Part shown: piece after piece, positions 29,456 to 38,447 of the stretch
Numbering within the stretch: the first letter of the stretch is position 1
Layout of the letters: each line of letters begins with the position of its first letter
NCBI RefSeq assembly: GCF_000166055.1
Contig: NC_014664.1
Coordinates: 1,804,001-1,868,000 of the forward strand
Direction of reading: 5' to 3'
Length of the DNA: 64,000 bases
Source of the DNA: Rhodomicrobium vannielii ATCC 17100
Lineage (GTDB): Bacteria; Pseudomonadota; Alphaproteobacteria; Rhizobiales; Rhodomicrobiaceae
Notes under the pieces: model-generated
What the model was told of the DNA's origin: nothing
Seen by the model: only the letters and a program-made list of their open reading frames with translations
The model's database searches: none
Position numbers and translations under genes: made by a program

Positions 29456-29500
29456 ATGCGCCCCGCGACGAGCGGCCTCCTTCTCCTTATCTGCCCCTGA
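29456..29500 (+). CDS. Putative leu leader peptide
   Basis: A 14-codon frame, MRPATSGLLLLICP, with four consecutive Leu codons (CTC CTT CTC CTT) followed by Ile, 115 bp before leuA. This is the signature of a transcription-attenuation leader: stalling at Leu codons when charged tRNA-Leu is short would alter downstream RNA folding. A weak ribosome site is the main caveat. Leucine leader peptides upstream of leuA are known in other alphaproteobacteria. Confidence 0.65.
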   Translation: MRPATSGLLLLICP

Positions 29501-29514
29501 GCGCTGACGGTCCG

Positions 29515-29576
29515 GCGAACGGGCGAGCGCTTGGGGGTTAAAACCTGGGCGCTCCATTAGAGGTCTTGCCCGGTTT
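29515..29576 (+). promoter_or_regulatory. Candidate leu attenuator hairpins
   Basis: Two competing stems follow the leader. GAGCGC (29525-29530) pairs with GCGCTC (29549-29554), extendable inward by TT/GG wobbles. CGGGCGAG upstream can instead pair with CTTGCCCG (about 29565-29572), which would break the first stem. A clean T-tract is lacking, so the termination step is inferred. Confidence 0.45.
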
Positions 29577-29614
29577 GTGATATGCTCCACACATCCAGGT
29601 AAGGACTCCTTTAG

Positions 29615-31210
29615 ATGACCGTTTCCAATTCCCCCGCTTCCGCGGACGCTTTCGCCGCCCGCTCCGAAAAAGACCGCATCCTGATCTTCGACACCACACT
29701 GCGCGACGGCGAGCAGTGTCCCGGCGCGACCATGAACTTCGAGGAGAAGATGCAGGTCGCCGAAATCCTCGACGAGATGGGTGTCGACATCATCGAGGCT
29801 GGCTTCCCCGCCGCGTCGGTGGGCGACTTCGAATCCGTGGCCGAAATCGCAAAGCGCTCGAATAACGCCGTGATCGCCGGGCTGGCGCGCGCCAACCCCA
29901 AGGACATCGACCGCGCGGGCGAAGCTGTGCGCCATGCGAAGCGCGGCCGCATCCACACGTTCATCGGCACATCGCCGCTGCACCGGCAATATCAGCTGCA
30001 AATGAGCGCCGAGCAGGTTTACGAGGCCGTGGTGATGTCTGTCACTCGCGCGCGCAACCTGATCGACGATGTCGAATGGTCGGCGATGGACGCAACTCGC
30101 ACCGAGCCGGATTATCTGTGCCGCGTGGTGGAAGCCGCCATCAAGTCGGGCGCGACCACCATCAACATCCCCGACACGGTCGGTTACACGGTGCCGGACG
30201 AGTTCGTGGACATCATCACGATGTTGAAGGAACGTGTTCCGGGCGCAGACGATGTCATCTTCTCCACGCATTGCCATAACGATCTCGGCCTGGCCGTCGC
30301 GAACAGTCTGGCGGGCGTGAAGGCGGGCGCGCGGCAGATCGAATGCACGATCAACGGTCTCGGCGAGCGCGCAGGCAACGCCGCGCTGGAAGAAGTCGTG
30401 ATGGCGATCAAGACGCGCAACGACGTGATGCCCTACTGGACCAACATCGACAGCACGATGATCGCGCGCGCCTCGCGCCTCGTCTCGGCCGTCACCGCGT
30501 TCCCGGTGCAGTACAACAAGGCCATCGTCGGCAAGAATGCGTTCGCACATGAGTCCGGCATCCATCAGGACGGGGTGCTGAAGAACGCGTCCACATACGA
30601 AATCATGACGCCGGAAAGCGTCGGCGTGCGCGCCAGTTCGCTCGTCATGGGCAAGCATTCGGGCCGCCATGCCTTCCGCGAAAAGCTGCGCGATCTGGGC
30701 TACGAGTTGGGCGACAACGCCTTCGAGGACGCGTTCGTGCGCTTCAAGGCGTTGGCTGACCGCAAGAAGCACGTCTACGACGAGGACATCGAAGCGCTGG
30801 TCGATCAGGAAATCGCGCAGGCGAACGACCGCGTGAAGGTGCTGGCGCTGACGGTCATCGCCGGAACCAGCGGCCCGCAGAAGGCGACGATCACGCTGGA
30901 AGTCAACGGCAAGCAGGAAACGGCGGAAGCGACGGGCGACGGTCCGGTGGACGCGACGTTCAACGCGATCAAGGCCATCGTTCCGCATGAGGCACGGCTG
31001 CCGCTGTATCAGGTGCATGCCGTAACCGAAGGCACCGACGCCCAGGCCGAAGTGAGCGTGCGGCTGGAAGAGAACGGCAAGACCGTCACCGGGCGCGGCG
31101 CGGATACGGATACGATGGTTGCATCGGCGCGCGCCTATGTGTCGGCGCTGAACAAGCTCGCCATCAAGCGCGACCGCGTGCATGCGCAGTCGGGCGGCAC
31201 GGCGGCTTAA
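29615..31210 (+). CDS. leuA: 2-isopropylmalate synthase
   Basis: A 531-residue enzyme condensing acetyl-CoA with 2-oxoisovalerate, the first committed step of leucine synthesis. The DRE-TIM barrel opens [17 protein letters not shown]; metal ligands are in [14 protein letters not shown], and GLGERAGN follows. The C-terminal LeuA-dimer domain (about 405-525) provides leucine feedback inhibition. TAAGGACTCC precedes the ATG. A leucine-rich leader peptide upstream indicates attenuation control as well. Comparison with cimA in this window: DGEQ here against DGAQ there. Confidence 0.96.
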   Translation: MTVSNSPASADAFAARSEKDRILIFDTTLRDGEQCPGATMNFEEKMQVAEILDEMGVDIIEAGFPAASVGDFESVAEIAKRSNNAVIAGLARANPKDIDRAGEAVRHAKRGRIHTFIGTSPLHRQYQLQMSAEQVYEAVVMSVTRARNLIDDVEWSAMDATRTEPDYLCRVVEAAIKSGATTINIPDTVGYTVPDEFVDIITMLKERVPGADDVIFSTHCHNDLGLAVANSLAGVKAGARQIECTINGLGERAGNAALEEVVMAIKTRNDVMPYWTNIDSTMIARASRLVSAVTAFPVQYNKAIVGKNAFAHESGIHQDGVLKNASTYEIMTPESVGVRASSLVMGKHSGRHAFREKLRDLGYELGDNAFEDAFVRFKALADRKKHVYDEDIEALVDQEIAQANDRVKVLALTVIAGTSGPQKATITLEVNGKQETAEATGDGPVDATFNAIKAIVPHEARLPLYQVHAVTEGTDAQAEVSVRLEENGKTVTGRGADTDTMVASARAYVSALNKLAIKRDRVHAQSGGTAA

Positions 31211-31239
31211 CGGCCACCTTCGAGCCGCGCAAGAAATTG

Positions 31240-31272
31240 AGCCGGGACAGGGCACAAAGCCGCGTCCCGGCT
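31240..31272 (+). terminator. Hairpin after leuA
   Basis: A 9-bp stem AGCCGGGAC / GTCCCGGCT with a 15-nt loop, 30 bp after the leuA stop. Only GTTCGTCC follows, so termination strength is uncertain. Confidence 0.5.
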
Positions 31273-31315
31273 GTTCGTCCTCCGGCTGACAATCTGCGAA
31301 GGAGGACTTCGACCG

Positions 31316-31972
31316 ATGCTCGCGAGACGGCTAACCGCGACCTTTGTCGCCGCCTTGTGCATAACTGCGCTCGCCATCCAGCTTCATCTCGCGATCGACC
31401 GCGCGCACCCCGGCGGTCACAGCGTCGGCGGCGCGATCCTCAACTACTTCAGCTATTTCACGATCCTGACCAATCTAGCCATTGCGGCTTTGCTCGGCGC
31501 AACCGCCGCAAACGCGTCCGACGCGCGCATATGGAACCGGCCGTCTGCGAATACGGCGCTCGCCGTTTACATCATCGTGGTTGCCACGGTTTATGCGGCG
31601 CTCCTGCGGCACCTGTACGCGCCGTCGGGCATCGAATTTCTGGCCGAGCGAACGCTTCATCTCGTCGTACCGGCCGTTTTCGTCGGATACTGGCTCATTC
31701 TCATTCCCAAAGGCACACTCCGCCTCAAGGACCAGTTGGGTTGGCTCGTCCCGCCAGCCATTTTCTTCGTCTGGACGCTCGTTCACGGAGCTTTGACGGG
31801 CTTCTATCCCTACCCATTCCTGAACGTAGCGGAGCGCGGCTACACCAGCGTGTTATGGAGCGGGTTATTGTTTTCCGCGTTTTTTCTGACTCTGGGAACT
31901 GTCCTCATCATAGTCGACTGGCTTCTGGGCTCGCTTCAGAACCGCTGGTCGGGTGAGGTGCCGACCGCGTGA
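31316..31972 (+). CDS. Pr6Pr family membrane protein
   Basis: A 218-residue integral membrane protein with about six hydrophobic helices. Features of the Pr6Pr (predicted six-TM) family are FSYFTILTNLAIA in TM2, TLHLVVPAVFVGYWLI, and the GFYPYPFLNVAERGY loop before the last helix. Function in the family is unknown. GGAGGACTTC precedes ATG 31316 with a slightly long spacer. It stands between leuA and an L,D-transpeptidase gene without obvious operon linkage. Confidence 0.75.
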   Translation: MLARRLTATFVAALCITALAIQLHLAIDRAHPGGHSVGGAILNYFSYFTILTNLAIAALLGATAANASDARIWNRPSANTALAVYIIVVATVYAALLRHLYAPSGIEFLAERTLHLVVPAVFVGYWLILIPKGTLRLKDQLGWLVPPAIFFVWTLVHGALTGFYPYPFLNVAERGYTSVLWSGLLFSAFFLTLGTVLIIVDWLLGSLQNRWSGEVPTA

Positions 31973-32048
31973 CGATCCAAACGCACACCGAATTGTAACT
32001 CCAGCGGCCTTATGAACCTTATAGAGAACCCTTTAGTGAAGGCGTCCC

Positions 32049-33722
32049 ATGGTTGTATGCGTCGCAAATCCGTCGCTCGATCATGACGCTGAAACGAAGA
32101 AAAGGCTTACCATGATGCGTCGAGCTACGGCTGGGGGGGCCGATCCCGTGAACAACCCGCTTCGTACGTCCTTCGCCCGCTGGCGTGATCTTGCTCTTGT
32201 CTCTTGCTTCGCCGCTGCCTCATTCGCGCCGTTTGACGCGGCCGACGCGCGGACGAGATACCGCTCCTACGACCGTCCGAAGCAAAAGGTGGAAGCGCCC
32301 GCGCCTGCACCGCTGAACCGCCCGTTGTTCTTCGTCGTGAATATCGGCAAGCAGCGCGTCACCGCCTATTCAAACGACGGCATCTATGCGCAGGCGCCGA
32401 TCTCGTCGGGCGCGCGCGGCCATGCTACGCCGACCGGCATCTTCAACATCATCCAGAAGAACAAATATCACCGCTCCAACATCTACAGCGGCGCGCCGAT
32501 GCCGTTCATGCAGCGGCTGACGTGGTCGGGCGTGGCGATGCATCAGGGCGCGCTGCCAGGCTACCCCGCGAGCCACGGCTGTATCCGCTTGCCGGGTGAT
32601 TTCGCGAGCCGTATGTTCAACGCCACCGAGGGCACCGAGCGCGTGATCGTGGCGAGGGGCGATGTGGTGCCGATGCCGTTCTCGCACGCTAAGCTGCCGG
32701 AACCCGCGATGTTGCAGGCCCCTGGGAGCGAACAGACTGCGTCGATTTCCGGGCGCATGCTGGCGAACGCGGTGACCATCGCGGAAGGCGCTTCCGCCGC
32801 CGACGCGCAGAAAATCGACGTCAAGGCCGAGGCTCCCGACAGCGCCAACGCGGGTGGCAAGCTGCTCAATCCGCGCGAATATGCGCTCACCATGACGAAG
32901 ATTGCCGCGAAGACCGCCGATGAGGCCGAACGCGCGGCCAGTCCCGCCCGCCGCAACGTCGAAGCGCGCGTGCAGGAACAGCGCATCGCCGCGACCGACC
33001 TTCGCAAGGCGCAGATAGCACTGTCCGTCGCCAGCAATCGCCTCGACGCGGCTGACAAGCGCCTGGCCCGCGTCGGCGACAACGAGACGAAACGCACCGA
33101 GGCCGAAGCGGCCAAAACCGAAGCCGAAACGAAGGTGAAGGAAGCGCAGACGCAGGTCGAGACCGCCGAGCGCGCCAAGGCCGAGAAGGACGAGGCGGCT
33201 GCTGTCGCGCAGAAGGCCTTCCGTCAGCTCGACGTGACCCGGTCGCAGGCCGCGAACAGCACATTGTTCTGGAAGCGCAGGCTCGCGCCGGTTTCCATCT
33301 TCATCAGCCGGAAGACCCAGCGGCTTTACGTTCGCCAGAACTACATCAAGGTGTTCGATGTGCCGGTTACCATCCGCGACCCCGGCAAGCCGCTCGGCAC
33401 GCATCTCTACATGGCCATGCAACCCGCGAAGGGAGGGAGCGTCGAAGGCGCGCCGAAGCTTCGCTGGCTCTCCATGACGCTCACGGAGCCCAGCGAAGAC
33501 CTTGCCGAGCCGCGCACGCGTCGCCGCAAGGGCGAGGAAGAAAAGCCGCGTTTTGCGCCGAATGTATCCGCATCGTCCGCGCTCGACCGCATCGAAATCC
33601 CGGAAGAAGTCGAAGACAAGATTTCGGAAATGCTCTGGTCCGGTGGTTCTATCATCGTTTCGGATTCGGGGATCAGCAACGAAACCGGCGAATACACCGA
33701 TTTCGTCATCCTCACGCGCTGA
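32049..33722 (+). CDS. L,D-transpeptidase with coiled coil and second YkuD-like region
   Basis: A 557-residue exported protein. A signal-anchor-like stretch (about 47-66, ending DAADA) leads to a catalytic YkuD domain (about 92-205) with SHGCIRLP and nucleophile C178. These enzymes cross-link peptidoglycan (3-3 bonds) or attach proteins to it. A linker and a Glu/Lys/Ala-rich coiled coil (about 285-400) follow. The C-terminal 130 residues again resemble a YkuD fold (VSIFISRKTQRLYVRQ) but have no HGC cysteine. GAAGG six bases before ATG 32049 supports this start; ATG 32112 is an alternative. Both boundaries have terminators or gaps, so it is monocistronic. Confidence 0.88.
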   Translation: MVVCVANPSLDHDAETKKRLTMMRRATAGGADPVNNPLRTSFARWRDLALVSCFAAASFAPFDAADARTRYRSYDRPKQKVEAPAPAPLNRPLFFVVNIGKQRVTAYSNDGIYAQAPISSGARGHATPTGIFNIIQKNKYHRSNIYSGAPMPFMQRLTWSGVAMHQGALPGYPASHGCIRLPGDFASRMFNATEGTERVIVARGDVVPMPFSHAKLPEPAMLQAPGSEQTASISGRMLANAVTIAEGASAADAQKIDVKAEAPDSANAGGKLLNPREYALTMTKIAAKTADEAERAASPARRNVEARVQEQRIAATDLRKAQIALSVASNRLDAADKRLARVGDNETKRTEAEAAKTEAETKVKEAQTQVETAERAKAEKDEAAAVAQKAFRQLDVTRSQAANSTLFWKRRLAPVSIFISRKTQRLYVRQNYIKVFDVPVTIRDPGKPLGTHLYMAMQPAKGGSVEGAPKLRWLSMTLTEPSEDLAEPRTRRRKGEEEKPRFAPNVSASSALDRIEIPEEVEDKISEMLWSGGSIIVSDSGISNETGEYTDFVILTR

Positions 33723-33750
33723 CCCGTCCCGCGATAAACCGCATGCATTG

Positions 33751-33779
33751 AAAGCCGCGTGCGTCCCACGCGGCTTTTT
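33751..33779. terminator. Bidirectional intrinsic terminator
   Basis: AAAGCCGCGTG, CGTCC loop, CACGCGGCTTTTT between the L,D-transpeptidase gene and the convergent glycosyltransferase gene. Confidence 0.92.
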
Positions 33780-33789
33780 CGCGGAGAAA

Positions 33790-34965
33790 TCAGAAACAGC
33801 GTTCCCGTGCGAATTTCAGGATCGCCTTCCGTTTCTTGCGCCGTCGCTTGCCAATCGGAAAAAGCATGTAGCCTATGATCTGCGCCGAAGAGCGGATACT
33901 TCTGAGACCGGGATGCATTTTCCGCTCTGGCTGTGAGGATGCCCCAGAGTTTTCGCGGCGCTCACGGATTTCTCGAAGCAGTTTTTCATAAAGCGGTGTC
34001 TTTGCTGCATAGCGCCAGTAATATTCCGCCATATGAACCGTCGGATCATTCCACGGCTTATTGCCGCCTATGTAATGGACCACATGAGGTGCGGCACCCG
34101 CATCAAGATAACGCGCATACAGATCCGGTTCCGAGAGATGATATAACCGCTCGCAGTCGATTACCATGTTCCATGAATAATCTATCAATTTCACTTTGTT
34201 TTCGAAAACAATATTTAAAATATCTTGATCGACGTAAGCAAATAATTTCGTCCCGATCAATGCTATAAGCCTTTCAGAAATTTGAGATCCATTGATTTTG
34301 TTTATGTTGAACAATACTAATCCAGAATTAAAGTAATTACTTATGCCAATCAATCCCAAATAATCCTTGACATAAGTTTCATAGTATATTTTTTTCCCAA
34401 CTATATCCAGCATCTTTTTATTCTGTGTTGCAATCATCGCGAAATCGCGGACGGCTGCGATATAGTATCCGTCGACATCGATATCGTAAAGATCAGCTAG
34501 ATCCCGATTGGTGATCGTGTCCGCATCGATATACACAACTTTGTCAAAATCCCTCATCAAGTCCGGGATTTTGAGCCGATAGAAGTTCTCCTTCCTAAAA
34601 TGGAAGTGAGTAATGAAGTTTATTCCGTCGAAGCATCGACTGACGTCGAAAAATCGCAGGGATATGTTTGGTTTATCGCAAACATTGCGTAACATATCGC
34701 GATCTTCGCTCGCCAAATCATCGGCGAAGACGATGAGATCATAAAGTCTGTTGGGCGACGCGTGCTCAGCAATCGACGCGATAAGCGCAGCACCTCCCGG
34801 CATATATCTGCGGTTGAAGCACATCACGACAGGAACTGCCGTGGCAGCGCCTGGAAAAGCCGGTTCGATGGTCGGCGACTGGGTGCCATCTTCGGCAATG
34901 ACATGCGAACGCCCCTGTGTCTCCCGCACGTGGTCGGAAGGGGCTTCCGATAGGGTAAGCGACAT
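33790..34965 (-). CDS. Family 8 glycosyltransferase (GT8), AT-rich
   Basis: A 391-residue nucleotide-sugar-dependent transferase of the GT8 (LgtC/RfaJ-like) fold, probably acting on LPS or another surface glycan. The metal-binding DxD motif is in VYIDADT, followed by GYYIAAVRDF, the FNSGLVLFN acceptor motif and HYIGGNKPW. AAAGG seven bases ahead sets ATG 34965. The middle (about 34180-34440) is markedly AT-rich, unlike all neighbouring genes, and the terminal part is richer in GC. This suggests horizontal acquisition. No other surface-glycan genes lie next to it. Confidence 0.9.
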   Translation of the reverse strand: MSLTLSEAPSDHVRETQGRSHVIAEDGTQSPTIEPAFPGAATAVPVVMCFNRRYMPGGAALIASIAEHASPNRLYDLIVFADDLASEDRDMLRNVCDKPNISLRFFDVSRCFDGINFITHFHFRKENFYRLKIPDLMRDFDKVVYIDADTITNRDLADLYDIDVDGYYIAAVRDFAMIATQNKKMLDIVGKKIYYETYVKDYLGLIGISNYFNSGLVLFNINKINGSQISERLIALIGTKLFAYVDQDILNIVFENKVKLIDYSWNMVIDCERLYHLSEPDLYARYLDAGAAPHVVHYIGGNKPWNDPTVHMAEYYWRYAAKTPLYEKLLREIRERRENSGASSQPERKMHPGLRSIRSSAQIIGYMLFPIGKRRRKKRKAILKFARERCF

Positions 34966-35139
34966 ATAAAGACCTTTTCCCAAAAATGATGTGTTTAGGT
35001 GCTTAATTCAAAATCCGACGAGGGGCAAATCCTGTCTGCGCGAACATGCCTATTACGCCTTTCGGAGCGGGCAGGCTCTCCCGTTCTTGACCCGCGGATT
35101 CAGCGCGGGCAAATAGAGGGAGCATTCGCGGAGGCTCCA

Positions 35140-36174
35140 ATGGCAGTGACAAAGACCCCATCCAAATTTTTCAAGGCCCTCGCGGCGGGTGCTCCGGCTC
35201 CGTTCGTGGAAAAGCCCGTGCGCCTCGAACGAATGATCCACTTCGTCGCGCCGCATGTTGAGAAGATCCGCGCGAAGGTGCCGGACCTCATCAAGCAGGT
35301 CGACGTGGTGCTCGGCAATCTCGAAGACGCGATCCCCGCGACCGAGAAGGAAGCCGCGCGCAAGGGCTTCATCAAGCTCGCGCAGGAGAACGAGTTCGGC
35401 AACACCGGGCTTTGGACGCGCATCAACGCGCTGAACAGCCCGTGGGTGCTCGACGATATCGTCGAGATCATTGCAGCGGTCGGCGACAAGCTCGACGTCA
35501 TCATGCTGCCGAAGGTGGAAGGCCCGTGGGACATCCACTATCTCGACCAGCTGCTCGCCCAGCTTGAGGCGAAGCATAACATCAAGAAGCCTATCATGAT
35601 CCACGCGCTGCTTGAGACGGCGGAAGGCGTGGCGAATGTCGACCACATCGCGGGCGCGAGCCCTCGCATGCATGGCATGAGCCTGGGGCCGGCGGACCTT
35701 GCAGCGAGCCGCGCCATGAAGACGACGCGCGTCGGCGGCGGGCATCCGTCCTATGGCGTGCTGGCTGACGCGTCGGGCGACGCAGCCCGCGCCTTCTTCC
35801 AGCAGGATCTGTGGCATTACACCGTGGGCCGCATGGTAGACGCCTGCGCAACTTACGACCTCAAACCCTTCTACGGCCCGTTCGGCGACTTCTCCGACAC
35901 GGCGGCGTGCGAAGCGCAATTCCGCAACGCCTTCCTTCAAGGCTGCGCCGGGGCATGGACCTTGCATCCTTCTCAAATCGAGATCGCGCGTCGTGTGTTC
36001 ACGCCGGACCCAGCCGAGGCGGCCTTCGCCCGGCGCATCCTCGAAGCCATGCCGGACGGCACGGGCGCGGTGATGGTGGACGGCAAGATGCAGGACGACG
36101 CGACCTGGAAGCAGGCCAAGGTGATCGTCGACCTCGCGAACCTCGTCGACGCGAAAGACGGCACTTCCCAGTGA
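35140..36174 (+). CDS. CoA ester lyase (HpcH/HpaI family, malyl-CoA lyase-like)
   Basis: A 344-residue class II-like aldolase/citrate-lyase-beta family enzyme. Motifs are [19 protein letters not shown] (metal-acid pair), the R of [47 protein letters not shown] and GPFGDFSD with the downstream HPSQI. These resemble L-malyl-CoA/beta-methylmalyl-CoA lyases of the serine cycle and ethylmalonyl-CoA pathways, which split malyl-CoA to acetyl-CoA and glyoxylate. It is a divergent branch with an unusual [14 protein letters not shown] opening, so the exact substrate is open. CGGAGG sets ATG 35140; the upstream frame from 34999 is not used. Confidence 0.82.
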   Translation: MAVTKTPSKFFKALAAGAPAPFVEKPVRLERMIHFVAPHVEKIRAKVPDLIKQVDVVLGNLEDAIPATEKEAARKGFIKLAQENEFGNTGLWTRINALNSPWVLDDIVEIIAAVGDKLDVIMLPKVEGPWDIHYLDQLLAQLEAKHNIKKPIMIHALLETAEGVANVDHIAGASPRMHGMSLGPADLAASRAMKTTRVGGGHPSYGVLADASGDAARAFFQQDLWHYTVGRMVDACATYDLKPFYGPFGDFSDTAACEAQFRNAFLQGCAGAWTLHPSQIEIARRVFTPDPAEAAFARRILEAMPDGTGAVMVDGKMQDDATWKQAKVIVDLANLVDAKDGTSQ

Positions 36175-36247
36175 CCGCGTGACATCTTGTAGCCCAGAAG
36201 CATTAGTGCGAAGTTTTTGAAGGATGCGGGAAGAACTCAATAACGCC

Positions 36248-36580
36248 ATGGCGAAAGAACGGCGCGCGCGGTTTGCCATAGGGGAAGTCGTGAAGCATCG
36301 CTTTTTCCCATTTCGGGGAATTATCTTCGACGTCGACCCCGAGTTCGCGAACACAGATGAATGGTGGCTGGCCATCCCGGAGGATATTCGTCCGGAGAAG
36401 GATCAGCCGTTCTATCATCTGCTTGCCGAGAACGAAGAGACCGAATACGTCGCCTATGTCTCCGAGCAGAACCTTCTGCCTGACGACAGCGGCGAGCCGC
36501 TGCGCCATCCGCAACTCGACGAGCTTTTCGACGAGCTGGAGAATGGCGGCTACCGCTTCCGGGGGCCAAGCGCGAACTGA
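36248..36580 (+). CDS. hspQ: Heat shock protein HspQ (YccV-like, hemimethylated-DNA-binding fold)
   Basis: A 110-residue HspQ/YccV family protein. In E. coli HspQ affects DnaA stability and is a substrate and specificity factor of Lon; in Rhizobiales the family is widespread. The core motif FAIGEVVKHRFFPFRGIIFDVDPEF, split around position 20, is present, and YVAYVSEQNLLPD follows. ATG 36248 gives the usual N-terminus (MAKERRARF); ATG 36224 in frame, just after AGG, is a possible longer start. It follows the CoA ester lyase by about 70 bp and may be cotranscribed, without functional link. Confidence 0.86.
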   Translation: MAKERRARFAIGEVVKHRFFPFRGIIFDVDPEFANTDEWWLAIPEDIRPEKDQPFYHLLAENEETEYVAYVSEQNLLPDDSGEPLRHPQLDELFDELENGGYRFRGPSAN

Positions 36581-36636
36581 CGTGGCGAGGCAAGGCGGCG
36601 CGCGTGGCCGCCTTGGCGCGGAAGGCGGATGCTGGG

Positions 36637-38262
36637 TCAGGCCGCCATCGCCGCGTCACCCGAATCTGACGAAGCCACCACACCCGACAGGATAATATCC
36701 GCCGCCCGTTCCGCGATCATGATCGTCGGCGCGTTGGTGTTGCCGCTGATAAGGCGCGGCATGATCGACGCGTCCACAACGCGCAAGCCCTCCAGCCCGC
36801 GCACGCGCAGCGTCTCGTCCACCACCGCCATGTCGTCCTGCCCCATCTTGCAGGTGCCGATCGGGTGATAGATCGTCTCGGCCGTGCGACGGTTGTAGTC
36901 GTCGATTTCGGCGTCGGTGCGCACGGTGTCGCCCGGCTGAAACTCCTCCCCGCGATACGGATCGAACGCAGCCTGCGCGAACACGTCGCGCAGCATCTTG
37001 AAGCCGTCGCGCAGCGTGCGCAGGTCGGCCTCGTTTTGCAAATAGTTCGGCTGGATCGCCGGATGCGCCAGCGGGTCAGCCGATTTCAGCACGATCTCGC
37101 CGCGCGCATGCGGCCGCTGCATGTTGTAATAGCCCATATAGCCATGGCGCTGGATCATCTTGCGCCCGTGATCGGCATATAGGATCGCCGCGAAGTGATA
37201 CTGAACATCGGGCGCGACCACCTCGGGCCGCGTCTTGAGAAACGCGAGCGATTCAAGCCCCACGATCGACGCCGGGCCTTTGTGCGTCATCAGATAATAA
37301 GCGACATGCCGGACGAGCGCGCTCGGCTTCACGATGTTGTAGTAGGAGACGGGCTTCGGGCAGTAATGCTTGATCGCGCCGTGGATGTGGTCCTGAAGGT
37401 TCTTGCCGACGCCGGGCAGATGGTGCACCGGCTCAATGCCGTGCGGCGCGATTTCGTCCGCCGGGCCGATCCCTGACAACAGCAGCAGTTGCGGCGAATT
37501 GATCGCGCCGCCCGACACGATCACCTCGCGTTCGGCGCGGATGGTGCGCTTTTCGCGGCCTTGGGCGTATTCCACGCCGACCGCGCGGCCATTCTCCACC
37601 ACGATGCGCGTCGCCTGCGCCCGCGTAATCACGGTGAGGTTCGGCCGGTCGATCACCGGCTTGAGGTAGCACACCGCGGCGCTCGCGCGACGCCCGTTCG
37701 ACACCGTACAGTCTATCGGGCCGAAGCCTTCCTGCGACGCACCGTTGAAATCGTCCGTGTAGGGGTGGCCGGCCTGCTTGCCCGCCTCGATCCAGGCCAC
37801 GTTCAGCGGGTTGACGACGCCCGGCCGCGACACCTTTAGCGGTCCGTTGCCGCCGTGATACTCGTCCGCGCCGCCTGCATAGTTTTCCGCCTTCTTGAAG
37901 TAAGGCAATACGTCGTCCCACGCCCAGCCGCGATTGCCGAGTTGCGCCCACGTATCGTAATCGCTCGGCACGCCGCGAATGTAGATCATCGCGTTGACGG
38001 AGCTTGAGCCGCCGAGCACCTTCCCGCGCGGCCAATAGAGCCGCCGCCCGTTGAGGCCCGCCTGCGGCTCGGTGTGATAGCCCCAGTCTACCCAGCCGGT
38101 TCGCATCAGGCCCGCATAGCCCGACGGCATATGAATGAGAAAATTCCAGTCGCGCCCGCCCGCTTCGAGAAGCGCCACCTTGACGGACGGATCGGCAGAG
38201 AGCCGGTTCGCGAGCACGCAGCCCGCCGAGCCACCGCCCGCGATGATATAATCGTAGCCCAT
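36637..38262 (-). CDS. GMC family FAD-dependent oxidoreductase (choline/alcohol dehydrogenase type)
   Basis: A 541-residue glucose-methanol-choline oxidoreductase. The ADP-binding GGGSAGC (9-15), the GMC signature near RGKVLGGSSSVNAMIYIRG, the second signature GGAINSPQLLLLSGIG and the catalytic histidine in YHPIGTCKMG are all visible. It resembles choline or alcohol dehydrogenases (BetA/AlkJ type) that pass electrons to the respiratory chain. CGGAGGAAAC fixes ATG 38262; the frame extends upstream to 38424. No betaine aldehyde dehydrogenase or transporter is beside it, so choline is not established as substrate. Confidence 0.9.
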   Translation of the reverse strand: MGYDYIIAGGGSAGCVLANRLSADPSVKVALLEAGGRDWNFLIHMPSGYAGLMRTGWVDWGYHTEPQAGLNGRRLYWPRGKVLGGSSSVNAMIYIRGVPSDYDTWAQLGNRGWAWDDVLPYFKKAENYAGGADEYHGGNGPLKVSRPGVVNPLNVAWIEAGKQAGHPYTDDFNGASQEGFGPIDCTVSNGRRASAAVCYLKPVIDRPNLTVITRAQATRIVVENGRAVGVEYAQGREKRTIRAEREVIVSGGAINSPQLLLLSGIGPADEIAPHGIEPVHHLPGVGKNLQDHIHGAIKHYCPKPVSYYNIVKPSALVRHVAYYLMTHKGPASIVGLESLAFLKTRPEVVAPDVQYHFAAILYADHGRKMIQRHGYMGYYNMQRPHARGEIVLKSADPLAHPAIQPNYLQNEADLRTLRDGFKMLRDVFAQAAFDPYRGEEFQPGDTVRTDAEIDDYNRRTAETIYHPIGTCKMGQDDMAVVDETLRVRGLEGLRVVDASIMPRLISGNTNAPTIMIAERAADIILSGVVASSDSGDAAMAA

Positions 38263-38447
38263 GTTTCCTCCGAGCTTATGTATCTTTTTCGTCCAGATTG
38301 CTCCCCGCATGGGCCGGGCGCAAGCCCCCGCACCGTGAGCGGCGTCTTCGCCTTTAGCCGTGTGTCGCCTCGCGTGCGAAACCTGTTTGCAGCGGCCGGT
38401 TGCGTTGATACGCTCCGGCAACACCTCCGAAGCCTCAGGATCGCCCG

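Noticed and set aside
29312-31255. Long minus-strand frame antisense to leuA
   Set aside because: Shadow frame of leuA, His/Arg-rich composition typical of antisense GC-rich DNA.
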